A DNA stretch of 64,000 nucleotides from Actinomadura luzonensis (GTDB taxonomy: Bacteria; Actinomycetota; Actinomycetes; Streptosporangiales; Streptosporangiaceae): contig NZ_JAKRKC020000001.1 of NCBI RefSeq assembly GCF_022664455.2, positions 1,364,001-1,428,000 on the forward strand. Direction: 5' to 3'. The stretch's first letter is position 1. The number at the start of each line of letters is the position of its first letter. The notes beneath the pieces are model-generated. The model saw only the letters and a list, made by a program, of their open reading frames with translations, did not search any database and had not been told where the DNA came from. A program made the position numbers and the translations under genes. This document shows positions 40,810-48,918 of this stretch, one piece after another.

Positions 40810-41211
40810 CCCGGCACACCACCCATCGCGCCGGGCCCGCCGGGCGGCGACGAAGAACGGGGTGGCCAGCAGGGTGGCGGTGGCCGTCCAGGCGGGGAGC
40901 GAGGGGCCGAAGTGCCAGCGGGCCAGCGGGCCGACCACCAGCAGGTAGAGGGCGTACCAGAGGATCGCGGCGGTCACCAGGCGCCGGAGGGCGGTGGCCG
41001 GGGTGACCGGGCGGCGCATCCCCCACCAGGCCGCGAGCAGGGCGACGAGGCCGAAGGAGCCGGTGAGGCCCGGCGCGACGGCGTGCTCCGCCCACGCCGT
41101 CTCCAGCAGCACGACCCAGGCGATCGACACCACGCCGAGCAGCGCCGGGACGCCGCCGCGCCACCGTCCGAGGCGGAGGGCGCTCTCCGCGTGCTCATTG
41201 CCGTTCCGCAT
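40789..41211 (-). CDS. Small integral membrane protein
   Basis: A 140-aa protein with four hydrophobic segments (VPALLGVVSIAWVVLL, FGLVALLAAWWGM, LVTAAILWYALYLLVVGPL and AWTATATLLATPFFV). No family was recognised. It is convergent with the LacI gene and divergent from the TusA-like gene. The translation is a well-behaved membrane protein with charged ends, which supports real coding. Confidence 0.65.
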   Translation of the reverse strand: MRNGNEHAESALRLGRWRGGVPALLGVVSIAWVVLLETAWAEHAVAPGLTGSFGLVALLAAWWGMRRPVTPATALRRLVTAAILWYALYLLVVGPLARWHFGPSLPAWTATATLLATPFFVAARRARRDGWCAGSGDAGR

Positions 41212-41303
41212 CCGATGTCATATACCGCCCGGGCGGCTCGGGAGGCAACAGCGGACGGGCCCCGCGGGCCGGGGCAGGGGCCGGCGGATGGTTTGCTATA
41301 CGC

Positions 41304-41573
41304 ATGCCTGATCTCGTAGTCGACGGCGGCGGCAAGCTGTGCGTGCAGCTGCTCATCGAGCTGCGCGGCCACGTGCGCCGCGCCGGCCCGGGAGCCGTGA
41401 TCCACCTGATCGCCACCGATCCGGCCGCGCCCGTCGACCTGCCCGCCTGGTGTCACCTGACCGGGCACACCTATCTGGGGCCGGTGGAGGGGGCGGAGCG
41501 GCCGACGTTCGCGTTGCGGGTGGCGGAGACGGCGCAGGAGACGCAGGACGCGCGGCCGTGGCACGTGGCTTGA
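41304..41573 (+). CDS. TusA/SirA-like sulfurtransferase-family protein
   Basis: An 89-aa protein of the small two-layer TusA fold: VVDGGGKLCVQLLIELRGHV, then GAVIHLIATDPAAPVDLPAW and CHLTGHTYLG. The usual active-site CPxP motif is replaced by GGGKLCVQLL, with the Cys a few residues later than expected, so persulfide transfer is uncertain. No sulfur-relay partner is adjacent. Confidence 0.75.
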   Translation: MPDLVVDGGGKLCVQLLIELRGHVRRAGPGAVIHLIATDPAAPVDLPAWCHLTGHTYLGPVEGAERPTFALRVAETAQETQDARPWHVA

Positions 41574-41581
41574 CCGGTTAA
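41572..41581. promoter_or_regulatory. CCGGTTAA site before the second LacI gene
   Basis: GACCGGTTAA resembles the TAACCGGTTA palindrome of the mannanase promoter and lies about 60 bp upstream of the LacI start. An autoregulatory site is plausible. Confidence 0.4.
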
Positions 41582-41641
41582 TGGGGTCCTCCTGCGGGTG
41601 GCCTAGAGTAGACGTGGTTACCCGGTTCAGAGAGGGAGTCC

Positions 41642-42658
41642 GTGAAGCGACCGACGATCGCCGACATCGCCAGCCGGGCGGGCGTCTCCAAGGTGGCGGT
41701 GTCCTACGCGCTCAACGGGCAGCCGGGGGTGTCGGAGGCGACGCGGGCCAGGATCGTGGCCATCGCCGAGGAGATCGGCTGGCGGCCCAACAGCGCCGCC
41801 CGCGCGCTCAACGGCGCCCGCGCCGACTGCGTCGGGCTCGCGCTCTGCCGGCCCGCGCGCATCCTGGGCGTGGAGCCGTTCTTCATGGAGCTGATCAGCG
41901 GCATCGAGGGCGTGCTCGCCGACCGCTCGTACGCGCTGCTGCTCCAGGTCGTCACCAGCCACCAGCAGGAGAGCGAGGTCTACCGGCGCTGGTGGGGCGA
42001 GAGCCGCATCGACGGCGTCTTCCTCGTCGACCTGCGCACCTCCGACACCCGCGTCGGCGAGCTGGAGCGGCTCGGCATGCCGGTCGTCGTCATCGGGCAC
42101 CCGTCGGAGTCGGGGTCGCTGTCGTCGATCTGGTCGGACGACGGGCAGGCCGTCCGCGAGACCGTCGGCTACCTCGTGGCGCTCGGCCACCGGCGCATCG
42201 CCCGGGTGGCGGGGCTGCCCGAGCTGGTGCACACGGCGGTGCGCGACCGGGCCTTCGCCGAGGCGTGCCAGGGGGTCGCCGAGCCGGTCACCGTGCACAC
42301 CGACTACACCGGCGAGGAGGGCGCCCGCGCCACCCGCCGCCTGCTCAGCGCCCCCGACCGGCCGACGGCGATCATCTACGACAACGACATCATGGCGGTG
42401 GCCGGGCTGTCGGTGGCGCAGGAGATGCGGGTGGAGGTGCCGCGCGACCTGTCCATCGTGGCCTGGGACGACTCGCCGCTCGCGCAGGTGGTCCGGCCGC
42501 CGCTGACGGCCCTGACGAGAGACATCCCGGCGTACGGGGCGCACGCGGCGCAGCGGTTGCTGGCGTTGATCGCCGGGGAGAGCGTCCCGCCGTACGAGGA
42601 CCAGGCGGCGGCGCTCACGCCGCGCGGCAGCACCGGCCCGGCCCCCGCCTCCGCGTAG
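41642..42658 (+). CDS. LacI-family transcriptional regulator
   Basis: A 338-aa regulator with GTG start at 41642 behind GAGAGGGAG. The helix-turn-helix is TIADIASRAGVSKVAVSYAL, and the hinge helix reads NSAARALNG. The sugar-binding core is complete (VVIGHPSESGSLSSIWSDD, IIYDNDIMAVAGL, IVAWDDSPLAQ). No sugar operon is adjacent. The CCGGTTAA half-site in its own promoter also occurs in the mannanase promoter at 29.6 kb, so it may control mannan use from a distance. Confidence 0.92.
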   Translation: MKRPTIADIASRAGVSKVAVSYALNGQPGVSEATRARIVAIAEEIGWRPNSAARALNGARADCVGLALCRPARILGVEPFFMELISGIEGVLADRSYALLLQVVTSHQQESEVYRRWWGESRIDGVFLVDLRTSDTRVGELERLGMPVVVIGHPSESGSLSSIWSDDGQAVRETVGYLVALGHRRIARVAGLPELVHTAVRDRAFAEACQGVAEPVTVHTDYTGEEGARATRRLLSAPDRPTAIIYDNDIMAVAGLSVAQEMRVEVPRDLSIVAWDDSPLAQVVRPPLTALTRDIPAYGAHAAQRLLALIAGESVPPYEDQAAALTPRGSTGPAPASA

Positions 42659-42670
42659 CCCGCCGAGGCG

Positions 42671-42745
42671 CGCGGGTCACGGCACGTACCACGGGCCGGG
42701 CTGGCGGCTGGCAGACCGCGTGGCCCGACCCGCGACACGTGCCGT
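42671..42745. repeat. Crossing inverted repeats downstream of LacI
   Basis: CGCGGGTC (42671) pairs with GACCCGCG (42727), and ACGGCACGT (42679) pairs with ACGTGCCGT (42737). The two pairs interleave, so RNA could form only one stem at a time or a pseudoknot. The gap 42659-42960 holds this and the promoter at 42901, and no gene. Confidence 0.5.
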
Positions 42746-42900
42746 CCCCTCCTTCGCGGCAGCGACGTCGGCAGGTCCTGCGGAGCCGTCCCAGCGTCCC
42801 CCGCGCCGGAACGGCTCCTAGCATCACTGAGCGCGCAGCCGGGCGCCTGAGTACGTCCATACCTAAACGAATCCCACCGAACGGCCCTCCCGCGCACCCG

Positions 42901-42930
42901 TTGACAAATTTTTTTGTCGGCAGCTACTCT
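42901..42930 (+). promoter_or_regulatory. Promoter and operator of the alpha/beta hydrolase
   Basis: TTGACA (42901-42906) and TACTCT (42925-42930) are 18 bp apart. GACAAA-N4-TTTGTC (42903-42918) is an inverted repeat covering the -35, a typical repressor-binding position. The dense A/T run is exceptional in this genome. Confidence 0.65.
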
Positions 42931-42960
42931 CAACCCATCGAAGCCAAGGAGGCCACCCCC

Positions 42961-43758
42961 ATGACCGAGATCCGCTCCGCCGACGGCACCCGCATCGCCA
43001 CCACCCGCACCGGCGCCGGCCCCGCCGTGATCCTGGTCGACGGCGCCATGAGCCACCGCGGCCAGAGCATCAACGACGGCCTCGCCACCGTGCTCTCCGG
43101 CACGTTCACCGTCTGGACCTACGACCGCCGCGGCCGCGGCGAGAGCGGCGACACCGCCCCCTACGCCCCGGAACGCGAGATCGAGGACCTGGCCGCGGTC
43201 ATCGAGGCGGCCGGCGGCCCCGTCTTCCTCTACGGCACCTCCTCCGGCGCCGCCCTGGCCCTCGCCGCCGCCGACGCCGGCCTGCCGATCCGCCGTCTCG
43301 CCCTGTACGAGCCCCCGTTCATCGTGGACGGCACCCGCCCCGCCATCCCCGCCGACTACCTGTCCAGGCTCGACGAGCTGCTGGCCGCCGGCCGCCGGGC
43401 CGAGGCCGTGCGCTACTTCATGCGGAAGGGCGTCGGCCTGCCGGGGCCGGTGGTGGCGATGATGCGGTTCATGCCCGCCTGGCCCAAGCTCAAGGCGGTG
43501 GCGCACACGCTGCCCTACGACGCCGCCTTCGTCGCCGCCTACGAGCAGGGCCGGCCGTACCCGGCGGGGAGCTGGCCGGGGGTGAAGGTGCCGGTGCTGG
43601 TCATGGACGGCGGCAAGAGCCAGGCGTGGATCCGCAACGCCGCCCGCGCCCTGGCCGGCGTGCTGCCCGACGCCGAGCACCGCACGCTCGACGGCCAGAC
43701 CCACATCGTCAAGCCGGAGGCGCTGGCCCCCGCGCTCACGGCGTTCTTCCACGAGTAA
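42961..43758 (+). CDS. Alpha/beta hydrolase
   Basis: A 265-aa cytoplasmic hydrolase behind AAGGAGG. The strand order is canonical: the YDRRGRGESG motif after strand 4, the nucleophile elbow YGTSSGAAL (Ser in GTSSG), the acid in VLVMDGGKS and His in DGQTHIV. The oxyanion region reads ILVDGAMSHRG. Sequences of this kind are commonly found next to ArsR/TetR regulators as small esterases; the substrate is unknown. The promoter carries a repressor-type repeat although no regulator gene is adjacent. Confidence 0.88.
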   Translation: MTEIRSADGTRIATTRTGAGPAVILVDGAMSHRGQSINDGLATVLSGTFTVWTYDRRGRGESGDTAPYAPEREIEDLAAVIEAAGGPVFLYGTSSGAALALAAADAGLPIRRLALYEPPFIVDGTRPAIPADYLSRLDELLAAGRRAEAVRYFMRKGVGLPGPVVAMMRFMPAWPKLKAVAHTLPYDAAFVAAYEQGRPYPAGSWPGVKVPVLVMDGGKSQAWIRNAARALAGVLPDAEHRTLDGQTHIVKPEALAPALTAFFHE

Positions 43759-43786
43759 GGCCAGGTCTCAGGGGTAGGCGGCGGTT

Positions 43787-44104
43787 ATGACTGATGGCCT
43801 TGACACCGACACGCTCTGGGAAGAGTTCCACCGCACGGTCAACATGAACTCCGAGGAGCTGCGCTCGTACCTGCTGACCGACGCCTCGGACGAGGCGGGC
43901 TTCCCGCCCGACCCCGACCTCGGGATCGACGAGCTGGGCCGGGGCGTGCTGCACGTCCTGGGCAAGCGCAAGGGCGACCTCACCAAGGACGACCTCGACG
44001 TGATGCGGCAGGTCGTCGAGCTGGTCGAGACCCTCGGCGACCGCACGGACGACGAGTCGCGGCGCGAGCTCATGTCCGTCGGGCACGACCCGCTGCGGGG
44101 CTGA
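43787..44104 (+). CDS. DUF3140 protein
   Basis: A 105-aa acidic protein. LWEEFHRTVNMNSEELRSYL, then GRGVLHVLGKRKGDLTKDDL and MRQVVELVETLGDR, match DUF3140, short actinobacterial proteins of unknown function, some linked with DNA-binding or stress genes. It is followed after 4 bp by the NTF2-like gene and probably co-transcribed with it. Confidence 0.8.
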   Translation: MTDGLDTDTLWEEFHRTVNMNSEELRSYLLTDASDEAGFPPDPDLGIDELGRGVLHVLGKRKGDLTKDDLDVMRQVVELVETLGDRTDDESRRELMSVGHDPLRG

Positions 44105-44108
44105 CCAC

Positions 44109-44459
44109 GTGCGCGGGCCTGGGCCCTGGGTCGAGGGGTACGTGCGGGCCTGGGCCTCCAACCGTCCCGACGACATCACCGCCCTGTTCACCGACGACGC
44201 GCTCTACTACGCCGAGCCGCACCGCGAGCCGTGGCGTGGGCACGCCGAGATCGTCGCCAGGTGGCTGGAGCGCAAGGACGAACCGGGCGAGGCGGACTTC
44301 GCGTGGCGGCCGGTGTGCGTGACGGACGACACGGGCGTCATCCAGGGGATGACCACTTATCCCGACAAGACCTACAGCAATCTCTGGGTGATACGGTTCG
44401 CACCGGATGGCCGGTGCCGGGAATTCACTGAATGGTGGATGAGACACGACGCCAGATGA
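44109..44459 (+). CDS. SnoaL/NTF2-like protein
   Basis: A 116-aa cone-fold protein beginning at GTG 44109. VEGYVRAWASNRPDDITALF, DALYYAEPHREPWRGHAEIV and the C-terminal WVIRFAPDGRCREFTEWWM fit the SnoaL-like polyketide cyclase/isomerase fold. The wall of aromatic residues suggests a small-molecule pocket, but no catalytic assignment is possible. Confidence 0.82.
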   Translation: MRGPGPWVEGYVRAWASNRPDDITALFTDDALYYAEPHREPWRGHAEIVARWLERKDEPGEADFAWRPVCVTDDTGVIQGMTTYPDKTYSNLWVIRFAPDGRCREFTEWWMRHDAR

Positions 44460-44532
44460 TGCAATGGGCCGCACCCGTCGTCGCCGCCTCCTCCCGCATC
44501 CGTCCGCATCCGTCTTCATCCGAGGAGATCCG

Positions 44533-44748
44533 TTGAGAGACAACCTCGACCTCGCCGCGAGCGCCCAGGAGCTGGCCGACGCCGCCCCGACGGGATCGAT
44601 CGACCGCGCCGCCGCCTCGTCCGTGGCCATCACGCTGGCCACCACGCGCGACATCGAGCAGGCCAGGCAGACGCTGGGCGGCCTCTCCCCCGAAGAGGTG
44701 CGCGCGGCCGCGCTCGAACTCTTCGACCGGCTCTCCACCAGCTCCTAA
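44533..44748 (+). CDS. Small helical hypothetical protein
   Basis: A 71-aa acidic helical protein. I chose TTG 44533, which has GAGGAG (44522-44527) upstream, over an upstream ATG at 44464 whose product would start with an unlikely RTRRRRLLPHP tail. It contains LDLAASAQELADAAPTGS and RDIEQARQTLGGLSPEEVRA. No family is recognised. Its stop overlaps the end of the convergent TetR gene by four bases. Confidence 0.5.
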   Translation: MRDNLDLAASAQELADAAPTGSIDRAAASSVAITLATTRDIEQARQTLGGLSPEEVRAAALELFDRLSTSS

Positions 44749-45344
44749 CCGCCGAGCCGGGCGCGCACCGCCCGGCGGGCGAGATGCCCGGCCTCGGGGT
44801 CGCGGTGCAGCTGGACGGCGTGGTTGAGGGCCATGACCAGGCCCGTCAGCTCGAAGGCGAGCAGGTCGGCGTCCGTGCCCGAGGGCAGGTCGCCGGCCTC
44901 CGCGGCGCGCCGCGCCTCCTTGCGCAGCCGCGCGCGCCACGCGGCGAAACGGGCCTCGACGGCGTCGCGCACCGGCCCCGGCCTGCCGTCGAACTCGTGC
45001 GCCGCGGCCACGAAGAAGCACCCGCCGGGGAAGACCTCGCGCTCCAGGTAGGAGATCCACGCCTCGCAGAGCACCCGGAGCCGGGGCAGGCCGGGCGCGG
45101 CCTGCCGGGCCGGCTCCCAGACCTCGGCGCGGAACACCTCGTCCGCGCGTTCCAGGACGGCGAGCTGCAACGCCTCCTTCGTACCGAAATGACCCAGCAC
45201 GCCGGACTTGCTCATGTCCAGCTCCAGAGCGAGCCGGCCGATGGTCAGCCCTTCGAGCCCTTCGGCGGAGGCGATGGCGACCGAGCGGTCGAGGATGGCC
45301 GAGCGGGTGCCGAGCGCCTCGGCGGCGGATCTGCGCGGGCTCAT
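44745..45344 (-). CDS. TetR-family regulator divergent from fabH-like gene
   Basis: A 199-aa repressor; ATG 45344 is preferred, as the open frame upstream overlaps the divergent promoter. The DNA-binding domain reads SAILDRSVAIASAEGLEGLT and LDMSKSGVLGHFGTKEALQ. The C-terminal domain (CFFVAAAHEFDGRPGPVRDA) is of the TetR_C_6/YxaF-like type. It very probably represses the KAS III gene through CCGAACGATCGGTT at 45362-45375. Confidence 0.9.
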   Translation of the reverse strand: MSPRRSAAEALGTRSAILDRSVAIASAEGLEGLTIGRLALELDMSKSGVLGHFGTKEALQLAVLERADEVFRAEVWEPARQAAPGLPRLRVLCEAWISYLEREVFPGGCFFVAAAHEFDGRPGPVRDAVEARFAAWRARLRKEARRAAEAGDLPSGTDADLLAFELTGLVMALNHAVQLHRDPEAGHLARRAVRARLGG

Positions 45345-45354
45345 GGCCGACACT

Positions 45355-45383
45355 TTAGCGTCCGAACGATCGGTTGCTATAGT
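45355..45383 (+). promoter_or_regulatory. Promoter and operator of the KAS III gene
   Basis: TATAGT (45378-45383) lies eight bases before the ATG at 45392, so the transcript is probably leaderless. The inverted repeat CCGA-N4-TCGG (45362-45373) fills the spacer behind a weak -35 (TTAGCG, 45355). Confidence 0.5.
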
Positions 45384-45391
45384 CCGACCGC

Positions 45392-46330
45392 ATGAACGGA
45401 TCACGACTTGTCGCGACAGGTCACTACCAACCCGCCAGAATCCTGACCAACGACGAGCTGGCCGACCTGGTGGACACCAGCGACGAGTGGATCACGCAGC
45501 GCGTCGGCATCCGCACCCGCCACGTCGCCGCCCCGGACGAGACCGTGGCGGACCTGGCCCGCCACGCCGCCGCCAAGGCCCTCGCCGCGAGCGGCCTGGC
45601 CCCGTCCGCCGTGGACCTGCTGCTGGTCGCCACCTGCACGCAGACCGAGCGCGCGCCCAACGTCGCCTCCCGCGTCGCGGCCGCGCTGGGCGTCCCCGCC
45701 GCCGCGCTCGTCGACGTCGGCGTCTCCTGCTCCGGCTTCACCCACGCCCTCGCCCTCGCCGACCACGCCATCAAGGCCGGGGCCGCGACGAACGCCCTGG
45801 TCGTCGGCGCGGACCGGATGACCGCCGTCACCGACTGGACCGACCGCACCACGTGCGTGCTCACCGGCGACGGCGCCGGGGCCGCCGTGCTGACCGCGGC
45901 GGCACAGGCCGAGGTCGGGCCGGTCGTGTGGGGGTCGGCGCCCGAGCTGGGCTCGGCCGTGCGCATCGAGGGCACCCCCACCCGCTTCTCCCAGGACGGC
46001 CAGACCGTCTACCGCTGGGCCACCACCCGGCTGCCGGAGATCGCCCGGCGGGCCTGCGAACGCGGCGGCGTCCGGCCCGCGGACCTGGCGGCGGTCGTCC
46101 TGCACCAGGCGAACCTGCGCATCATCGAGCCGGTCGCGCAGCGCATCGGCGCGGTCAACGCCGTCGTCGCCAGGGACGTCGTCGAGTCGGGCAACACCTC
46201 GGCCGCCAGCGTCCCGCTCGCCCTGTCGAAGCTGCTGGAGCAGGGGACGGTGCCGAGCGGGGCGCCGATGTTGCTGTTCGGCTTCGGCGGCAACCTGTCC
46301 TACGCCGGCATGGTGGTGCGCTGCCCCTGA
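45392..46330 (+). CDS. Beta-ketoacyl-ACP synthase III-like enzyme
   Basis: A 312-aa thiolase-fold condensing enzyme. The catalytic triad of FabH is intact: Cys113 in VGVSCSGF, His238 in LHQAN and Asn268 in SGNTSAAS. Length is normal. The context (single gene with a divergent TetR, no acyl carrier or other fatty acid genes) suggests an accessory KAS III, perhaps for starter-unit selection, signalling-molecule or secondary-metabolite synthesis, rather than the housekeeping enzyme. The 3' end overlaps the convergent glycosyltransferase by 31 bp. Confidence 0.9.
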   Translation: MNGSRLVATGHYQPARILTNDELADLVDTSDEWITQRVGIRTRHVAAPDETVADLARHAAAKALAASGLAPSAVDLLLVATCTQTERAPNVASRVAAALGVPAAALVDVGVSCSGFTHALALADHAIKAGAATNALVVGADRMTAVTDWTDRTTCVLTGDGAGAAVLTAAAQAEVGPVVWGSAPELGSAVRIEGTPTRFSQDGQTVYRWATTRLPEIARRACERGGVRPADLAAVVLHQANLRIIEPVAQRIGAVNAVVARDVVESGNTSAASVPLALSKLLEQGTVPSGAPMLLFGFGGNLSYAGMVVRCP

Positions 46331-46979
46331 CGGTGCTCGGCGAGCACCGCGCGCATGTCGGCGACCGCCCGCAACGTCCCCCGCACCGTGCCCGTCACCT
46401 TCGAGCGGCCCGCGCGCGGGTGGTAGCCGACGTCGGTCTCCGCCACCCGCCAGCCGGCCGCGGCGGCGCGCAGCACCATCTCCAGCGGGTAGCCGAAGCG
46501 CCGGTCGCGCAGCCCGAGGCCGAGCAGGTCGGCGCGGCGGCAGGCGCGCATCGGCCCGAGGTCGTGCACCGGCACCCCGGCGGCGCGGCGCAGGCGTCGG
46601 GCAAGCACGGCGTTCCCCAGGCGGGCGTGCGCCGGCCAGGCCCCGCGGTCACCGGCCGGCGCCGGCCCATCACCAGGTCCGCCTCGCCCGCGAGCACCGG
46701 GCCCGCGACGCGCGGGAGCAGGCGGGGGTCCAGCGAGGCGTCGGCGTCCATGAAGCAGACGACCTCGCCGGTGGCGGCCGTCAGCCCGGCGTGGCAGGCG
46801 GCGCCGAACCCCCGCACCGGCTCCCGCACGACCAGGGCCCCGTGGTCCGCGGCGACCTCGGCCGAGCCGTCGGTGGAGCCGTTGTCGACGACGACGGGGC
46901 GGTAGCCGGCGGGCATGCGGGCCAGCACCCACGGCAGCGCCTCGGCCTCGTCCAGACAGGGCAGCACGACATCGATCAC
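46300..46979 (-). pseudogene. Family 2 glycosyltransferase interrupted by a 1-base frameshift
   Basis: GTG 46979 starts a clear GT-A domain (DVVLPCLDEAEALPWVLARM, VVVDNGSTDGSAEVA, VCFMDADASLD with the DxD-like motif, then DLVMGRRRPVT). At about 46650 the frame must shift by one base to continue as GAWPAHARLGNAVLARRLRR, DLGPMRACRRADLLGLGL and FGYPLEMVLRAAAAGW. Adding one C in the GACC/GCGG context restores a normal protein of about 226 residues. This is either a real frameshift or a sequencing error in a GC run. Confidence 0.8.
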
Positions 46980-47048
46980 CCCACGTACGCTAGGCGCGGC
47001 GGACGGCCGTTTTCCTTACGACCCGGTGACGTCCGGGACGGGCCGGCG

Positions 47049-48017
47049 TCATCGGCCCGCGAACTCCGCCATGCCGTCCGTGAAGGGGATCTCCGCGCGG
47101 AAACCCAGCTCCCGTGCGGCCTTGGCGGGAGAGGCGACGATGTGGCGGACGTCGCCGAGCCGGTACTCGCCGGTGGTCACCGGGGCCGGGCCGCCGGTCC
47201 GCGCGGCCAGCGCCGCGGCGAGCTCGCCGACCGTGCGCGGGACGCCGCTCGCGATGTTGTACGCCGTCAGCTCCCCCTCCGTCCCGGCCGCCAGCGCCAG
47301 GGCGTTGGCCCTGGCCACGTCCCGGACGTGCACGAAGTCGCGCCGCTGGGCCCCGTCCTCGAAGACGCGGGGCGCGCGCCCGGCCAGCAGGGCGGACAGG
47401 AACAACGAGGCGACGCCCGCGTACGGGGTGTCCCGGGGCATGCGGGGGCCGTAGACGTTGTGGTAGCGGAGGGAGACGGCGGTGCCGCCGGTCTCCCGCG
47501 CCCAGTTGGCGGCCAGGTGTTCCTGGGCGAGCTTGGTGGTGGCGTAGGCGTTGCGCGGGTCGGGCGGGGCGTCCTCGCCGATGACGGACGGGGCCAGGAC
47601 GCTGCCGCAGACCGGGCAGCGCGGGTCGAACAGGCCGGCCGCCAGGTCCGCCGCGCGGCGCGGGCCGGGACGCACCCCGCCGTGGTGCGGGCAGTCGTAG
47701 GCGCCCTCGCCGTACACGACCATCGAGCCGGCCAGCACCAGGCGGCCGACGCCGTGCCTGGCCATGGCGGCGAGCAGGGCGGCGGTGCCGCAGACGTTGA
47801 CGGAGGCGTAGCCGGGCAGGTCGGCGACGTCCACGCCGAGCCCGACCTTGGCCGCCTGGTGGATCACCGCGTCGACGCCCGGCAGGAGGCGGTCCAGCGT
47901 GGCCGGGTCCCGGACGTCGTCCCCGGTGGCGAGGTCGAGCGGCACGACCTCGTGGTCGAGGGTGTCGGCGATGTGGCCGCCGATGAAACCGGCCGCGCCG
48001 GTGAGGAGCACGCGCAT
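47049..48017 (-). CDS. NAD-dependent sugar epimerase/dehydratase with zinc-ribbon-like insert
   Basis: A 322-aa extended short-chain dehydrogenase. The Rossmann motif is GAAGFIGGHIAD (GxxGxxG) and the active-site pair is Tyr/Lys in NAYATTKLAQEH. Between strand and active site lies CPHHGGVRPGPRRAA, then FDPRCPVCGSVLAP, an insert with Cys/His pairs that may bind zinc. Substrate is probably a nucleotide-sugar. It lies next to the glycosyltransferase on the same strand, so cell-envelope or glycolipid synthesis is plausible. Confidence 0.85.
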   Translation of the reverse strand: MRVLLTGAAGFIGGHIADTLDHEVVPLDLATGDDVRDPATLDRLLPGVDAVIHQAAKVGLGVDVADLPGYASVNVCGTAALLAAMARHGVGRLVLAGSMVVYGEGAYDCPHHGGVRPGPRRAADLAAGLFDPRCPVCGSVLAPSVIGEDAPPDPRNAYATTKLAQEHLAANWARETGGTAVSLRYHNVYGPRMPRDTPYAGVASLFLSALLAGRAPRVFEDGAQRRDFVHVRDVARANALALAAGTEGELTAYNIASGVPRTVGELAAALAARTGGPAPVTTGEYRLGDVRHIVASPAKAARELGFRAEIPFTDGMAEFAGR

Positions 48018-48123
48018 GCCGCCGATCCAACACCGCGCGGGCGGGCGCGGATCTTACGGTTCGGTGATTCCGGCGGGCGCTCCAGGTGTTGCACGGGACG
48101 AGCCGGGCGAACACTGTGTAAGC

Positions 48124-48864
48124 ATGCCAAGCGTCGACACGCTCGACGGCCTGCAGCGGGCCGTCGCCGAGTTCGTGACCGACCCCTTCGACCTGCCCGC
48201 GGAGCCGGCCGCGCTCGCCCGCGCCCGCCGCTCGCTCGACGGCTGCGGGCTCCTGCTGCTGGGCGAGGTGCACGGCGTCAGGGAGAACCCGCTGATCATC
48301 CTCGGCCTGATGCGGCTGCTCGGGCTGACCAGCCTGGCCCTGGAGTGGCCGGAGGACCTGGGGCCGCACCTCGACGCGTACCTGGCCGGGGAGGGCGGGC
48401 TGGACCACCCGATGTGGTGGCTGGGCGACGGCCGGGTGACGGCGGGGCACCTGGCGGTGCTGAAACGCGTCGACGGGCTGCGGGTCACGTTGTTCGACGG
48501 GGGGCCGTTCACCGGCGACTGGTCGCAGCGGGACGCGGCGATGGCGCGCCGGGTGCTGGCCGCGCGCGCCGAGCCGATGCTGGTCGTGGCGGGCAACGCG
48601 CACACCGGCACCTCGCCCAGCGACCTGGGGCTGCCCATGGGGGCGTGCCTGGCCAGCGCGCGGCCGGCGCTGGAGAGCGTGCGCATCGACTACGGCAGGG
48701 GCAGCTTCTACAACATCGAGCCGCGGCGCATCGACGCGCCGAGCGAGCCGGCCGGCCTGCGCGCCGGCGCGGACGGCGGCCTGGTGGTGGGGCTGCCCGA
48801 GTTCACCGAGGCCGTGGTGCCGCACCTGCCGATGGAGCTGCTGAAGGAGCGGCTGGGGTTCTGA
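48124..48864 (+). CDS. ChaN/TraB-Tiki superfamily protein
   Basis: A 246-aa protein starting at ATG 48124. The motif LLLLGEVHGVRENPLII (GExHG) followed by ALEWPEDLGPHLDAYLAG and a late VVAGNAHTGTSP are the conserved metal-binding motifs of the ChaN/erythromycin-esterase-like/TraB group. These include haem-binding proteins and metalloproteases. No signal peptide or membrane anchor is seen. The precise role is unknown. Confidence 0.72.
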   Translation: MPSVDTLDGLQRAVAEFVTDPFDLPAEPAALARARRSLDGCGLLLLGEVHGVRENPLIILGLMRLLGLTSLALEWPEDLGPHLDAYLAGEGGLDHPMWWLGDGRVTAGHLAVLKRVDGLRVTLFDGGPFTGDWSQRDAAMARRVLAARAEPMLVVAGNAHTGTSPSDLGLPMGACLASARPALESVRIDYGRGSFYNIEPRRIDAPSEPAGLRAGADGGLVVGLPEFTEAVVPHLPMELLKERLGF

Positions 48865-48918
48865 CCGGGACGGCGGGGGTTGCGTAGGCTGGGGCCGGCG
48901 CACGGTCGTGGAGGGCGG

